Shown: one piece after another, positions 35,870 through 45,816 of the stretch
Layout: every line of letters begins with the position of its first letter
Position numbering within the stretch: the stretch's first letter is position 1
Source of the DNA: Paenibacillus xylanexedens
GTDB lineage: Bacteria; Bacillota; Bacilli; Paenibacillales; Paenibacillaceae
Direction of reading: 5' to 3'
NCBI RefSeq assembly: GCF_001908275.1
Contig: NZ_CP018620.1
Span: forward strand, 3,906,001-3,970,000
DNA length: 64,000 bases
Made by a program: the position numbers and the translations under genes
Notes under the pieces: model-generated
Database searches by the model: none
Told to the model about the DNA's origin: nothing
What the model saw: only the letters and a program-made list of their open reading frames with translations

Positions 35870-36424
35870 TTGAAAAACATTAATAGTATTCTTGCTCAGA
35901 ACCTGAAACAGCTTAGGGAACAAAGAAAACTCAGTCTGGACAAGGTCGCCGAAATGTCTGGTATTAGCAAGACCATGCTTGGTCAGATTGAACGTGGTGA
36001 ATCCAATCCATCCATTGCAACCGTATGGAAGATTGCTAATGGCCTGAAAACTTCCTTTACTGCTTTAATTCACGAGCCGAAGTCAGATACAACCGTTGTA
36101 ACGGGGGATGATATTCAAGTATTGATGGAGGATGAGGGAAGGGTTCGGATTTATCCGCATTTTCCTTTTGAAGAAGGACGCCGCTTTGAAATGTACATGA
36201 TGGAAATGGACCCTAAGTCTGAGTTGAATGCTGAACCGCATATCGAAGGTACGGAAGAATTTATTACGGTCTTTGAAGGGGAAGTTACGATTCGGGTAGG
36301 GACGGAGGAATATGCAGTGAACCAAGGGGAGTCAATCCGTTTCCGAGCAGACAGGCCCCATGCCTATATTAATCATGGAGCTTCGGCTATCAAGTTAAGC
36401 ATGGTCATACATTATTTGAAGTGA
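35870..36424 (+). CDS. XRE-family regulator with C-terminal cupin domain
   Basis: A 184-residue regulator: an N-terminal helix-turn-helix (LKQLREQRKLSLDKVAEMSGISKTMLGQIERGESNPS, residues 12-48) and a cupin sensor from about 105 (PHIEGTEEFITVFEGEVTIRVG, with a later HAYINHG). The cupin histidines and glutamate could bind metal or a small ligand. The start is TTG 35870, 7 nt after GAGGAGGATGG. It probably controls the divergent LysE-type exporter and itself through the palindromes in the intergenic region; the ligand is likely an amino acid or derivative, by inference. Confidence 0.9.
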   Translation: MKNINSILAQNLKQLREQRKLSLDKVAEMSGISKTMLGQIERGESNPSIATVWKIANGLKTSFTALIHEPKSDTTVVTGDDIQVLMEDEGRVRIYPHFPFEEGRRFEMYMMEMDPKSELNAEPHIEGTEEFITVFEGEVTIRVGTEEYAVNQGESIRFRADRPHAYINHGASAIKLSMVIHYLK

Positions 36425-36428
36425 AAAT

Positions 36429-36510
36429 AAAGCAGCCTGATGTAACAAACTGCAACACCGCTGTTAGTCGTCTCTAACAGATGGGTGCAGTTTATTACGT
36501 TGGCTGCTTT
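36429..36510. terminator. Long bidirectional hairpin between XRE-cupin and GH43 genes
   Basis: An 82-bp imperfect palindrome. AAAGCAGCC pairs with GGCTGCTTT at the base, TAA/TTA, AAACTGCA with TGCAGTTT, and TGTTAG with CTAACA at the tip. Flanking A and T runs and its place between convergent genes point to a shared terminator. Its length is unusual. Confidence 0.75.
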
Positions 36511-36557
36511 ATAGGTTTGTTCGCTATGGAGTCCAACGCCTATGATAGGACTCTAAC

Positions 36558-38975
36558 TTATGGTTTTTCTTTGGCCTGACGCTGTATTTCCTTGGCTGTT
36601 AATGCTTTATCATACACTTTTACATTATCCAAGCTGCCTTTGTAGAACGGATCAGCCGTATAACGACTCTTGCCCACATAAGCTTCCGTTACCTGCAGAT
36701 TTTTCGGGTTAAAAGTAATCTCAGAGCTGCTTGCAACCGATGTACCATTCACATACAGAGTGCCTACATCACCCTGAAGGGTTACAGCGACATGAACCCA
36801 CTCTTTGGAAGGCAGTGGATTTGCTGCAATCAGGCTCTGATCCCGTCCCTCATTATGAATGGTGAATTGTAGCGCTCCATTATGCTGGGAGGGAGTAAGG
36901 AACATATGCCTCGTCAAGCCATTTCCAAAGTCGAAAATACGTTGCCAGGACCCGCCGCCGTCCCAATTGACCCAAGCACTAAATGTGAAATCCGTTGTAT
37001 CTGTAACGAGTCCAGGTAACTGAATATAACTGTCGGTTCCATTAAATGTGGCAGCCTGATTTTTGCCACTTGCAGCAGAACTTACCACTTTAAAGGCTTG
37101 TCCGTGATATTCGTTTTTGCTGTAATCCTGTGCGACTTTGCCAAGTTTCTTGTGTTCAAAAGTATACTCCCCGAGCAATGGGCTTACCGCTTGCTGTGGA
37201 ATGATAACGTTAAACGTTTTGGAGCTTACCGCAGTTCCTTTACGAATCGTTGCGATTAATTTCACTTTGGCATCGCCCTTACCAGCGCGTGGTCGCTGTA
37301 CTACACCTGTAGTGGATAGAACCGAAGCATTGGAGCTTTTCCACGTAATGTCTGCATCACTTGTTCCCTTGGTAGGCAGAGACAGATTAAAGAACACGTG
37401 ATCCGTATTGCTAATGCTCAGATCCTTTTTCACCGCATCTACAATGTCTTGATCACTTCGTTCAACACCTTGACTTCCCCAGATGGCTATCCCGGAGGAG
37501 GAGAGGGCGCTAAAGGTCAGAACCGTACTTTGAGATTCCGAATTCCATTCATGTGTGAAAACGCCTTTGTACACAACGTTATTCGAAGTGATCTGAACCT
37601 TGTTGTCTGCACCAAGACTCCATGTTCCTGTCACGGCACCATGAATCTGCCCATCTGCTGTGAACTGTGCGGTCTGGGATGGCTTGATGTCCGCCGTGAT
37701 GTCCTTACCATGATTCACCCATTGGTACTGACCAGCGATCTCCTGAGTTGTCAGTTGCGTTGTATCTTCTCCCAAGGCCGCATAGCGATACGGAGAAACA
37801 ACGGGCCAACCATCTGCATTCATATGCATCTCGTGTACGCGAACTTCATGCTCTTCGCCACGCCCTGGAAAGCGAGTATGGAAGATGAGAAATTGTTTGC
37901 CAGTCTCCGGATCAACATAAGCAGAGTTGTGTCCTGGCGATACATACCCGCTACCTAGGCCTGTGCCCGGATCACCGATCTGTCTCTCAAACAGGAAGTT
38001 CCCCATTAATTTGACTCCAAAAGGCTCGATAGAACGATCGTCAAATAACGGTTTATCCTTGTCCGCTTTAACGTTGATCATATCGTTTCCTTCCGCATCG
38101 AGGAAAGGTCCATCCGGTGTTTGGGAGCGAGCAACACGAATGTTGTATCCTCCATCAGCACCTAGTCCACCGTAAGACAGGTACAGATAATAATAATCGG
38201 TTTCGGGACTGTAGAGCATATAAGGTGCTTCAATACGACTATGATTGCCTCCGGTCAGCTTTTTGCCATAACCTTGATTTGGTAGTGGTTTACCTGTCGT
38301 TGCATCCATCTCCAGAATGAAAATCCCTCCGGAATACGAGCCATACACCATCCATAACTTGCCGTTTTTATCATAAAAGACATCCGGATCGACCACATTG
38401 GGATGAATCGTTGCATCGTAAATGGTACCATCCTCACTAATCTGATCCCACATGCCGGATTTCAACAGAATGCCTTGATCCTTATAAGGGCCTTCGATAT
38501 TGTCTGCGACAGCAATGCCGAGCGCTGATCGCGGAGAGTCCCCTTTACAAGCATTGTAGTACATATAAAATTTGCCATCCGCCAATTGAATGACATCTGC
38601 CGCCCATAACGTATCCGTCTGCGCCCACTCTAACGCTTCAGCGAATTCCTTGGTTACATTGGGGACAACAGGATTGTTATCTGTAACGCCGGAGGCGACC
38701 AGATCCCAGTTCAAAAAGTCTTTGGACTTAGCTACTTGCAGGTGTGAACCAAAAATATAAAACGTATCATCCACCTTAATGACAGAAGGGTCATGAACGG
38801 AAACATTTTTAAATGTTGGAGCAGAATTAGCGATAGGTTTGGTGGAACTCTGCGAGTTACCCACGGTTGCCCCTGAACCATTTGCGAACACCGAGACCGG
38901 TGCCAAAGTTGTTGCAGTAAGTAAAGTGGTGCTTAGTACAGAAATGTTAAGTACGCGAACCCAATAACGTTTCAT
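36558..38975 (-). CDS. Secreted GH43 arabinan-type hydrolase with Ig-like and LamG domains
   Basis: An 805-residue exported enzyme. Signal peptide about 1-31 (cleavage near VFA-NG). The GH43 five-blade propeller (about 55-400) shows HDPSVI (Asp62, base), VDPDVF (Asp196) and RIEAPY (Glu249, acid). A following domain to about 510 resembles the GH43 C2/lipocalin-like domain of Abn2-type arabinanases, then an Ig-like domain (DITWKSSNASVLSTTGVV) and a C-terminal LamG/concanavalin-like domain (about 625-800, WQRIFDFGNG). It should attack arabinan or arabinoxylan outside the cell. It is divergent from a GH51 arabinofuranosidase that shares the Ig and LamG modules. A cre-like site lies upstream. Confidence 0.92.
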   Translation of the reverse strand: MKRYWVRVLNISVLSTTLLTATTLAPVSVFANGSGATVGNSQSSTKPIANSAPTFKNVSVHDPSVIKVDDTFYIFGSHLQVAKSKDFLNWDLVASGVTDNNPVVPNVTKEFAEALEWAQTDTLWAADVIQLADGKFYMYYNACKGDSPRSALGIAVADNIEGPYKDQGILLKSGMWDQISEDGTIYDATIHPNVVDPDVFYDKNGKLWMVYGSYSGGIFILEMDATTGKPLPNQGYGKKLTGGNHSRIEAPYMLYSPETDYYYLYLSYGGLGADGGYNIRVARSQTPDGPFLDAEGNDMINVKADKDKPLFDDRSIEPFGVKLMGNFLFERQIGDPGTGLGSGYVSPGHNSAYVDPETGKQFLIFHTRFPGRGEEHEVRVHEMHMNADGWPVVSPYRYAALGEDTTQLTTQEIAGQYQWVNHGKDITADIKPSQTAQFTADGQIHGAVTGTWSLGADNKVQITSNNVVYKGVFTHEWNSESQSTVLTFSALSSSGIAIWGSQGVERSDQDIVDAVKKDLSISNTDHVFFNLSLPTKGTSDADITWKSSNASVLSTTGVVQRPRAGKGDAKVKLIATIRKGTAVSSKTFNVIIPQQAVSPLLGEYTFEHKKLGKVAQDYSKNEYHGQAFKVVSSAASGKNQAATFNGTDSYIQLPGLVTDTTDFTFSAWVNWDGGGSWQRIFDFGNGLTRHMFLTPSQHNGALQFTIHNEGRDQSLIAANPLPSKEWVHVAVTLQGDVGTLYVNGTSVASSSEITFNPKNLQVTEAYVGKSRYTADPFYKGSLDNVKVYDKALTAKEIQRQAKEKP

Positions 38976-39071
38976 ACGTTTCCCCTTTCCTATTCCCGGA
39001 ATGAAAAATCAACCGATACTTGGCAACACACGATAAAAGGTTCGGCAGACCTCCTTTGAGTATTTCATTAT

Positions 39072-39085
39072 ATCAAGCGCTTTCA
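39072..39085. promoter_or_regulatory. cre-like site between GH43 and GH51 genes
   Basis: On the minus strand the sequence reads TGAAAGCGCTTGAT, with the AAGCGCTT core and one good outer half of a CcpA cre site. It is about 95 bp upstream of the GH43 start. Catabolite repression of both arabinan genes is plausible. The rest of the 384-bp intergenic region is A/T rich without a clear further motif. Confidence 0.5.
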
Positions 39086-39359
39086 TTTGTTATATTATCA
39101 ATTGATTTATATGTTTGTAAACCATAAATGTAATGTTTATAACAGTAAAATGAAAAATAAATAAGAGACGGAAAGAGCCGATAAAGGTCATTACATTCAA
39201 ATAAACCAGTTGTCTTTCTCAAATTTAGGATTGAAATGGGGATCGATGATGCGATATTATTACGTTTAAGAAATGTGTTTAACTATTTATCAATCATTTT
39301 ATATTAATGCGAATCAAAAGCGTGAACTGACAATTCCCAACTACATAGGAGGTAAGAAC

Positions 39360-42300
39360 ATGAGCACATATCAAAATCAATTAATCGCACTATACACGTT
39401 CGAAGATGCCGTTCAAATCGGGAAGGACAGCTCCGGTAAGGGACATGATGGTATAGCCAAAGGCGAGATCCCGCCTGCGATATTCGAGTTGAAAGGCAGA
39501 ACGGCGGTGACTTTCAACGGGGGAGCGAATGGAACTTCTTATCTACAATTACCGTCGAATTTGCTTCAGAATGTAAGCGATAACACTGGAGTTACTATTG
39601 CCACTTGGGTATTTCTCGGCAAAGGGTCCAATGTGTGGGAACGTATTTTTGACTTTGGCAAAGGCGAGAAGGGGCCGTATATGTTTCTGACGCGTCAGCT
39701 TCTGGGTACGTTATATGCCGGCGATAATCTGGTTGTACACCCAAGTCGAGGAGTTTCAAGTGGAGAATGGTTGCATATTGCACTCTCCGTGGCAGGCAGC
39801 CAAGGGGGAACGTTGAGCAGTGCGGGTCCGATTGTGTATGTGAATGGGGAGAAGGCCGCAGACGGTTCAATCAGTCAGACGTCGAGTGGCAATTATGCCA
39901 AATTGCGCGAATGGTTTGATTCGTTCACCGATCCTGAGAATTATAGCCAGAATTATATTGGACGTTCCCAGTATGCAGCGGATGTGGATTTTGCAGGTTC
40001 GTTATCCGACTTTCGGATCTATGGGGCAGCGCTCACCATGGATGAAGTCATTGAAGTGATGTGTGAGTCACTGACAGATGAAGCGATTGTGAAGCTTGCG
40101 GCGGACAAGTACTTGTCCTTCCCCAACCGAATCATCACCAAGGATGTATCATTACCCGCAGACTTGCTGGGTGGTAAAGTGTCTGTTGAATGGAGTTCCA
40201 GTGCTCCAGAAGTTCTGTCTGAGAACGGAGAAGTTCAGGCAATCACATCGGCACAGGAGGTTACGCTCCGTGCGCTTCTGAACAGAGGTGACCGTAAGCT
40301 GAGCCAAAGCTTTGACGTGTCTGTTGTGCCAGCCCATCTCCCGCCTTATACGGTCACCATCCATGGAGATCAGAAGGTGGCGGACATCAGTGAAGTCATG
40401 TATGGGCTTTTCTACGAGGATATTAACAACGCGGCAGATGGCGGAATCTATGCAGAGCTTGTTCAGAATCGATCATTTGAGTCTTTTGCATTCGATACGT
40501 ACTCGCATGACTCTGGAGAATGTGGTTGTTCGACAGGTCGAAATCGTGAACCTTTGTTTGCCTGGTCAGGCGACACCGAGAAAATGCTCGTGCAGCATAC
40601 GGATGGACTGAACGTTCACTTTAATGTGGAAGACCCTGAAGTAAATGCTTATTATGTCACGGTTCAGGATGGGGCAACGATTCGAAATCGTGGATTCTCA
40701 GACTCCAACCAGCATTGTGCCATGTCCATCAAGCAGGGTGAATCATATGACTTTACCGTATGGGCAAAAGCAGAATTGACAGGAACGATCACTGTTCAAT
40801 TGCAGGATGGAAGTGACACATCCATCAGTGATTCGGTAACACTGCATGTTGAAGGTGGGAACACATGGAAGAAATACGGTTTGTCTCTAACCGGAACGGA
40901 GACTGTACTTGGTCAACTGGCACTTACGTTTGCAGGTGACATCTCTATCGATATGGTGTCCTTAGTCCCTCAGAATGTGTGGGGAGCTGATCCGACAGAA
41001 GAGGGAATATCGGCTACAGCACATGCCAACTACACAGGTAATCCGAACTATCGATTGAGAAAAGATCTAATCCAGGCACTCGCAGATCTGCATCCGAAGT
41101 TCTTGCGTTTTCCGGGAGGATGTATCTCGGAGGGATCTTTTATCTGGGATAACGTATATGACTGGAAGGATTCTGTGGGTCCGGTTGAGCTCCGCAAAGA
41201 AAATTATAATGTTTGGGGTTACATGATGACGATGGGGCTTGGTTATATGGAGTACTTCCAACTGGCGGAAGATCTGAATGCTTCTCCAGTTCCAGTCATG
41301 GCTTGCGGTGTGTTATGTCAGGCACGATCGGATTATGCTCACCCTGCGGGCGGTGCTTTAAGGGATTATTATATCCGCAACTTTACAGATCTGATTGACT
41401 TTGCGCTCAGTACAGACTTTGAACACAACGAATGGGCGGCGGTACGAAGCCGGATGGGACACCCTGAACCGTTTGATCTTCGTTATCTCGGCGTAGGCAA
41501 TGAGAACTGGGGCACTGAATTTTTTGCCAACTTCGAAGTATTCAAACGTTCAATAGATGAGTACATGAAACAGAACTATCCTAATCATGAGCTGCACATT
41601 ATCTCGACGGTTGGTGCTCAGGCAGATGATGATGCGTACCAGGAAGGATGGAAATTCCTCAGCGGGAACCTCTCCGGGTCAGCTCAGGTTGCTTTTGCAG
41701 ATGGTGCTGAGGTGATTGAGGAGACGGTAACCTGGTATGAAAACCAGGACAATTATATGGACACCATTGCAGATGAGCACTACTACCGCTCCAATGAATA
41801 TTTGCTGAATAACGCGGATCGATACAACTACTATGACCGGGCTTATCTTGAAGACGGAAGTATCGATTGGAAAGAAACATCCAAAGTATTTGTTGGAGAA
41901 TATGCTTCCACGGACAAAAACACGCTGGCAGGAGCGGTCGCAGAAGCTGCGATCATGACTGGATTTGAAAATAATGCAGACGTTGTTCGTTTGGCTGCCT
42001 ATGCGCCATTGTTCAACAAAGTACTAACGGACGGTACTTACCGCTGGACGCCAGACTGCATCTGGTTTGATGATGAAACCGTGTGGTATACACCGAATTA
42101 TTATGTACAGCAACTTTTTGCAAAATATGTAGGGGATCAGGTGCTTGAAACTTCATTCTCCACCTTTAGCAAAGGCAAACCGCTGAATCTCATTCCTCGT
42201 GGAGGCATCGAGATTGCAACAGGTCATGCAGATATCGTGGTGAAACGAGTCACGGTGACGTCCAATGTGGATGGAACGATACTGCTAGATGAAGATTTCA

Positions 42301-43100
42301 GGGAACGTACAGAGCCTAGTGACGCATGGAGACAGATTCCTGGGTCGGAAGGATATACGTTAATCAAAGGGAAAGGACTCATTTTGAAGGCACAATCAAG
42401 TGGATTGAATGGATTGTATCTGCTGAATGACGAATGGACCAACTACAAAGTTCACGTTGAGGCTGAAAGAATTTCAGGTGAAGATGGTTTTTACATCGGT
42501 GTGGGACTGACAGATATCTCGCCCGAGAACAAGGATGTCATTGAGTACGCAATTAGTTACGGGGGAAGTGCCACAGCGGTGAAGGTGTACAAACAAGGGA
42601 TTGAGGGTTACACCTTGGGAGACTATTCATCCAGTTCCGCAGCAGGCAACCTGAGAGCGGCCAACTATGAACCACTCGAGAATGGGACCGATTATACGAT
42701 CACGGTTAACTATGGTGGGGATACAGGAAAGAATCTGATCTGCTCTTATACAGACGGTTGCAACACCAGCAAGGTTCTGGATTACAAGCTGGAAGCTTAC
42801 AACCGGGAAGTATTCCACTCCGTTACGAAGGACGCACGGCATGTGTTTGTGAAACTGGTGAATGCAGATGGTGTGGATAAATCAACCCGGATTTGCCTTC
42901 AGGATCTAAAGGTTGATACTACAGCCAGACTGATCACGCTTACTGGAGAAGATCATTTGGTGCATATTCCAAATGTGAATCAGAAGAATGATGAGAAAGT
43001 GGTTCCCCAAGAACAGGAGATTACACTGTCCGATACATCGGTGGTGGTTAACTTAACGGCTCATTCAGTGAATGTATTAGTTATGGATATTCTGAATTAA
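39360..43100 (+). CDS. Multidomain GH51 alpha-L-arabinofuranosidase, no signal peptide
   Basis: A 1246-residue protein: N-terminal LamG domain (about 1-225, WERIFDFGKG), an Ig-like domain (about 235-325, VEWSSSAPEVLSENGEV), a GH51 catalytic region (about 330-940) with acid/base Glu715 in GVGNENWG and nucleophile Glu847 in FVGEYAS, and a C-terminal concanavalin-like domain (about 950-1150). ATG 39360 is preceded by AGGAGGT; in-frame upstream extension lacks a ribosome site. It removes terminal arabinofuranose from arabinan or arabinoxylan fragments. It has no recognisable signal peptide despite carbohydrate-binding-like modules, so it may be cytosolic or exported another way. It is divergent from secreted GH43. 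Confidence 0.93.
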   Translation: MSTYQNQLIALYTFEDAVQIGKDSSGKGHDGIAKGEIPPAIFELKGRTAVTFNGGANGTSYLQLPSNLLQNVSDNTGVTIATWVFLGKGSNVWERIFDFGKGEKGPYMFLTRQLLGTLYAGDNLVVHPSRGVSSGEWLHIALSVAGSQGGTLSSAGPIVYVNGEKAADGSISQTSSGNYAKLREWFDSFTDPENYSQNYIGRSQYAADVDFAGSLSDFRIYGAALTMDEVIEVMCESLTDEAIVKLAADKYLSFPNRIITKDVSLPADLLGGKVSVEWSSSAPEVLSENGEVQAITSAQEVTLRALLNRGDRKLSQSFDVSVVPAHLPPYTVTIHGDQKVADISEVMYGLFYEDINNAADGGIYAELVQNRSFESFAFDTYSHDSGECGCSTGRNREPLFAWSGDTEKMLVQHTDGLNVHFNVEDPEVNAYYVTVQDGATIRNRGFSDSNQHCAMSIKQGESYDFTVWAKAELTGTITVQLQDGSDTSISDSVTLHVEGGNTWKKYGLSLTGTETVLGQLALTFAGDISIDMVSLVPQNVWGADPTEEGISATAHANYTGNPNYRLRKDLIQALADLHPKFLRFPGGCISEGSFIWDNVYDWKDSVGPVELRKENYNVWGYMMTMGLGYMEYFQLAEDLNASPVPVMACGVLCQARSDYAHPAGGALRDYYIRNFTDLIDFALSTDFEHNEWAAVRSRMGHPEPFDLRYLGVGNENWGTEFFANFEVFKRSIDEYMKQNYPNHELHIISTVGAQADDDAYQEGWKFLSGNLSGSAQVAFADGAEVIEETVTWYENQDNYMDTIADEHYYRSNEYLLNNADRYNYYDRAYLEDGSIDWKETSKVFVGEYASTDKNTLAGAVAEAAIMTGFENNADVVRLAAYAPLFNKVLTDGTYRWTPDCIWFDDETVWYTPNYYVQQLFAKYVGDQVLETSFSTFSKGKPLNLIPRGGIEIATGHADIVVKRVTVTSNVDGTILLDEDFRERTEPSDAWRQIPGSEGYTLIKGKGLILKAQSSGLNGLYLLNDEWTNYKVHVEAERISGEDGFYIGVGLTDISPENKDVIEYAISYGGSATAVKVYKQGIEGYTLGDYSSSSAAGNLRAANYEPLENGTDYTITVNYGGDTGKNLICSYTDGCNTSKVLDYKLEAYNREVFHSVTKDARHVFVKLVNADGVDKSTRICLQDLKVDTTARLITLTGEDHLVHIPNVNQKNDEKVVPQEQEITLSDTSVVVNLTAHSVNVLVMDILN

Positions 43101-43120
43101 ATTCATATCGTGAACAAGAG

Positions 43121-43142
43121 ACCGCGGATATCGCGGTTTTTT
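43121..43142 (+). terminator. Terminator of the GH51 gene
   Basis: ACCGCG and CGCGGT with loop GATAT followed by T5, 20 bp after the stop. Confidence 0.85.
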
Positions 43143-43175
43143 GGCGTTCGAAATCTGTCCATTGATGATCAAAGA

Positions 43176-43213
43176 ACGAAAAAATGGTGCTCTCCTAAAG
43201 GAAGGCACCATTT
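43176..43213 (-). terminator. Terminator of the small minus-strand gene
   Basis: On the minus strand AAATGGTGC pairs with GCACCATTT and is followed by a T-rich run (complement of 43179-43184). It lies 12 bp after the stop of the gene at 43226. Confidence 0.82.
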
Positions 43214-43225
43214 CTTTGGGTCTGA

Positions 43226-43486
43226 TTATCTGCGTTTTAATAACAGAACGCCACTGATTGCTGACGTTTTATGGCGGTAGACCACTTTGAATCCAATATC
43301 ATTGTCCAGCAAACAGTTCAGTGCATTGATTAGCCGTGCACCGGGAACCAGTGTGAATGTACATGGAGACGTATTGCCAATCACACGTACACTTTGGATT
43401 CTGCGCGCAGAACCAGGGACGAGCGGATTTCTTGACCAATAGATTAATACCAGATCCGGTTGCGGAACAGCATTGACACGAGCCAT
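43226..43486 (-). CDS. Hypothetical protein, 86 aa
   Basis: An 86-residue basic protein beginning MARVNAVPQPDLVLIYWSRN with a mixed beta-rich pattern (VRVIGNTSPCTFTLVPGARL) and ending LLKRR. No signal peptide, membrane segment or known motif is visible. ATG 43484-43486 has AAAGAG 9 nt upstream; an in-frame ATG at 43495 is an alternative. It has its own terminator and lies between GH51 and catalase genes, divergent from the latter. I do not recognise it. The clean terminator and codon pattern support a real gene. Confidence 0.6.
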   Translation of the reverse strand: MARVNAVPQPDLVLIYWSRNPLVPGSARRIQSVRVIGNTSPCTFTLVPGARLINALNCLLDNDIGFKVVYRHKTSAISGVLLLKRR

Positions 43487-43692
43487 ACTAATCATCTCTT
43501 TTCTATTAGATTCTTTATAGTAAATGACAATGTGATGTAGAAGGTGCTAGACAAAAGACGTCATGAGCAATAAATGGGGTTAACACCTTCCATTTATATC
43601 TAGTGCCTGTGGAATTCACATCAATTCATAGGTATAACAGATACTCATAAATGCATTTTCAATCCCATACATATATTCTGGAGGTGATTGGG

Positions 43693-45729
43693 ATGAGCAA
43701 GGAACCTATGGATGAGAACAAAAAGATTGAGCAAAGAAATACCTTTCTACGGGATAATAACGGCAAAGAGATGTCTTCCAACGAAGGGGTTAAAATATCA
43801 GATGACAGCAACTCGCTAAAAGCGGGGGATCGCGGACCCACGCTGCTTGAAGATTTTCTGATGCGTGAGAAACTGTCTCACTTTGATCGGGAACGCATCC
43901 CGGAGAGAGTTGTGCATGCCCGCGGATATGGAGCTTACGGTGAATTTGAGTTATATGAATCACTTGAAGAGTTAACGATGGCTCATTTTCTTCAGAATCC
44001 AGATGTGAAAACACCGCTGTTTGTTCGTTTTTCCGAAGTTGCCGGTTCCAAAGGGGTTAACGAGACGAATCGGGATGTACGTGGGTTCGCCGTGAAGTTT
44101 TATACCGAGGAAGGCAATTTTGACTTGGTTGGCAACAATATACCTGTTTTTTTCATTCAGGACGGGGTTAAGTTCCCGGATTTGATTCATGCGGTGAAGC
44201 CGGAACCTAACAATGAAATTCCACAGGGCTCTACTGCACACGACACATTCTGGGATTTCATTGCGAATAACCAAGAGTCGGCTGCTATGGTCATGTGGAT
44301 TATGTCGGATCGCACGATACCACGAAGTTTTCGAATGATGCAGGGATTTGGAGTACATACCTTCCGACTGGTGAACAAAGAAGGCAAATCCAGGTTCGTG
44401 AAATTTCATTGGAGACCCATACTTGGTATGCATTCTTTTGTGTGGGATGAAGCTCAAAAGCTGGGAGATGCAGATCCGGACTTTCATCGCAGAGATCTGT
44501 GGGAGAACATCAATGCGGGCAATTTTGCGGAGTTTGAACTCGGAATACAAGTTTTGGAGGAAGCAGATGAATTCAAGTTTGATTTTGATATTTTGGATGC
44601 AACAAAATTATGGCCTGAAGAAGACATTCCAGTGCGAATCATTGGCAAAATGACGATTAACCGCAATGTCGAAAATGTATTTGCTGAAACGGAACAGGTT
44701 GCTTTCCATCCAGGGAACATCGTACGTGGCATTGACTTTAGCAATGATCCGTTGCTTCAAGGGCGACTGTTTTCGTACACGGATACTCAATTGGCGAGGG
44801 TGGGCACGAATTATCAGGAACTGCCGATCAATCGTCCGATATGCCCTGTACATAACAACCAGAGAGATGGAGCCTCTCGCTATACCATTGATCAGGGGAG
44901 AGTCGCCTATCATGACAATTCGCTTGCCAATAACTCACCTTATACTGTGCCGGGAACAAAAGGGGGATTTGTGACATATCCTTCCCCAGTGCAAGGTCTT
45001 AAAGAACGGAAAACGGCACCCAGCTTCCTGGATCATTTCTCGCAAGCACGTCTCTTCTGGAACAGCATGTCAGGCTTGGAGAGAAGCCATATTATTCAAG
45101 CACTCACGTTTGAACTTGGGAAGGTAAAGGATGTTTCCATTCGTCAGCAGGTTGTCAATATGTTAGGTCATATCAGCACAGAGCTGGCGACCATTCTGGC
45201 CGTGGAACTCGGAGTCAATGTACCTAACGTCCCTGAATCTCCAGTGACAAAGTCGTCACCTGCGCTCAGCATGGCAAATACGGTGTTTTCTCCCAAGACA
45301 TTGCGTGTCGGAGTGATTGTTGGGGAAGGATTCGATGGCCCGAGCACACAATACATTTTGGAAGAGTTTAAGGGAGCGGGACTTCAACCGGTCATTGTAC
45401 ATGAAAGACAGGGTGTGGTGCGTGGAACAGGGAATGTGGAACTCAAGGTGGACGACAGCTTTTTGACCGGCTCGCCCTTGGTATATGATGGTCTGTTCAT
45501 TGTTGCAGGACAGCAGGAGAACGATTATGTTCAGAAATACACCCGATCCTATGCGATCGAAACGTACAATCATTTCAAACCAATCGGTGCTACACCGACG
45601 GGTGCAGCAGTGATCCAGCCTGTCGGCATTATAGGCAAACCTGGCGTCATTGTGGAACAGCAGCCTGCGGCGTTTGCAGAGCAATTTATTCAAGCGATGA
45701 CCCAGCAGCGCTTTTGGGATCGGACATAG
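43693..45729 (+). CDS. katE: Large-subunit catalase with C-terminal class I glutamine-amidotransferase-like domain
   Basis: A 678-residue heme catalase of the HPII/KatE type that converts hydrogen peroxide to water and oxygen. The distal histidine lies in PERVVHARGYGAYG and the proximal heme tyrosine in RLFSYTDTQLARVG. An extra C-terminal flavodoxin-like/DJ-1-like domain (about 525-675, TLRVGVIVGEGFDGPSTQYI) marks the large-subunit class. ATG 43693 follows GGAGGTGATT; an in-frame ATG at 43651 lacks a site. It is monocistronic and followed by a TrmB-like gene. In Bacillus relatives such catalases are general-stress or stationary-phase proteins, but I see no clear sigma-B promoter. Confidence 0.93.
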   Translation: MSKEPMDENKKIEQRNTFLRDNNGKEMSSNEGVKISDDSNSLKAGDRGPTLLEDFLMREKLSHFDRERIPERVVHARGYGAYGEFELYESLEELTMAHFLQNPDVKTPLFVRFSEVAGSKGVNETNRDVRGFAVKFYTEEGNFDLVGNNIPVFFIQDGVKFPDLIHAVKPEPNNEIPQGSTAHDTFWDFIANNQESAAMVMWIMSDRTIPRSFRMMQGFGVHTFRLVNKEGKSRFVKFHWRPILGMHSFVWDEAQKLGDADPDFHRRDLWENINAGNFAEFELGIQVLEEADEFKFDFDILDATKLWPEEDIPVRIIGKMTINRNVENVFAETEQVAFHPGNIVRGIDFSNDPLLQGRLFSYTDTQLARVGTNYQELPINRPICPVHNNQRDGASRYTIDQGRVAYHDNSLANNSPYTVPGTKGGFVTYPSPVQGLKERKTAPSFLDHFSQARLFWNSMSGLERSHIIQALTFELGKVKDVSIRQQVVNMLGHISTELATILAVELGVNVPNVPESPVTKSSPALSMANTVFSPKTLRVGVIVGEGFDGPSTQYILEEFKGAGLQPVIVHERQGVVRGTGNVELKVDDSFLTGSPLVYDGLFIVAGQQENDYVQKYTRSYAIETYNHFKPIGATPTGAAVIQPVGIIGKPGVIVEQQPAAFAEQFIQAMTQQRFWDRT

Positions 45730-45816
45730 CCACGTGGGATAAACTGGACATGGGAAGTTCATGCGTCTAAACTAGATAGACCAGACACACTAAGAAGGGA
45801 TGCGCCGATCCAAACC

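Noticed and set aside
37398..37958. 186-codon plus-strand ORF inside the GH43 gene
   Set aside because: It lies entirely antisense to a gene with clear GH43 catalytic motifs, has no ribosome site and no recognisable domain.
43972..44550. 192-codon minus-strand ORF opposite catalase
   Set aside because: Antisense to conserved catalase motifs; no independent support.
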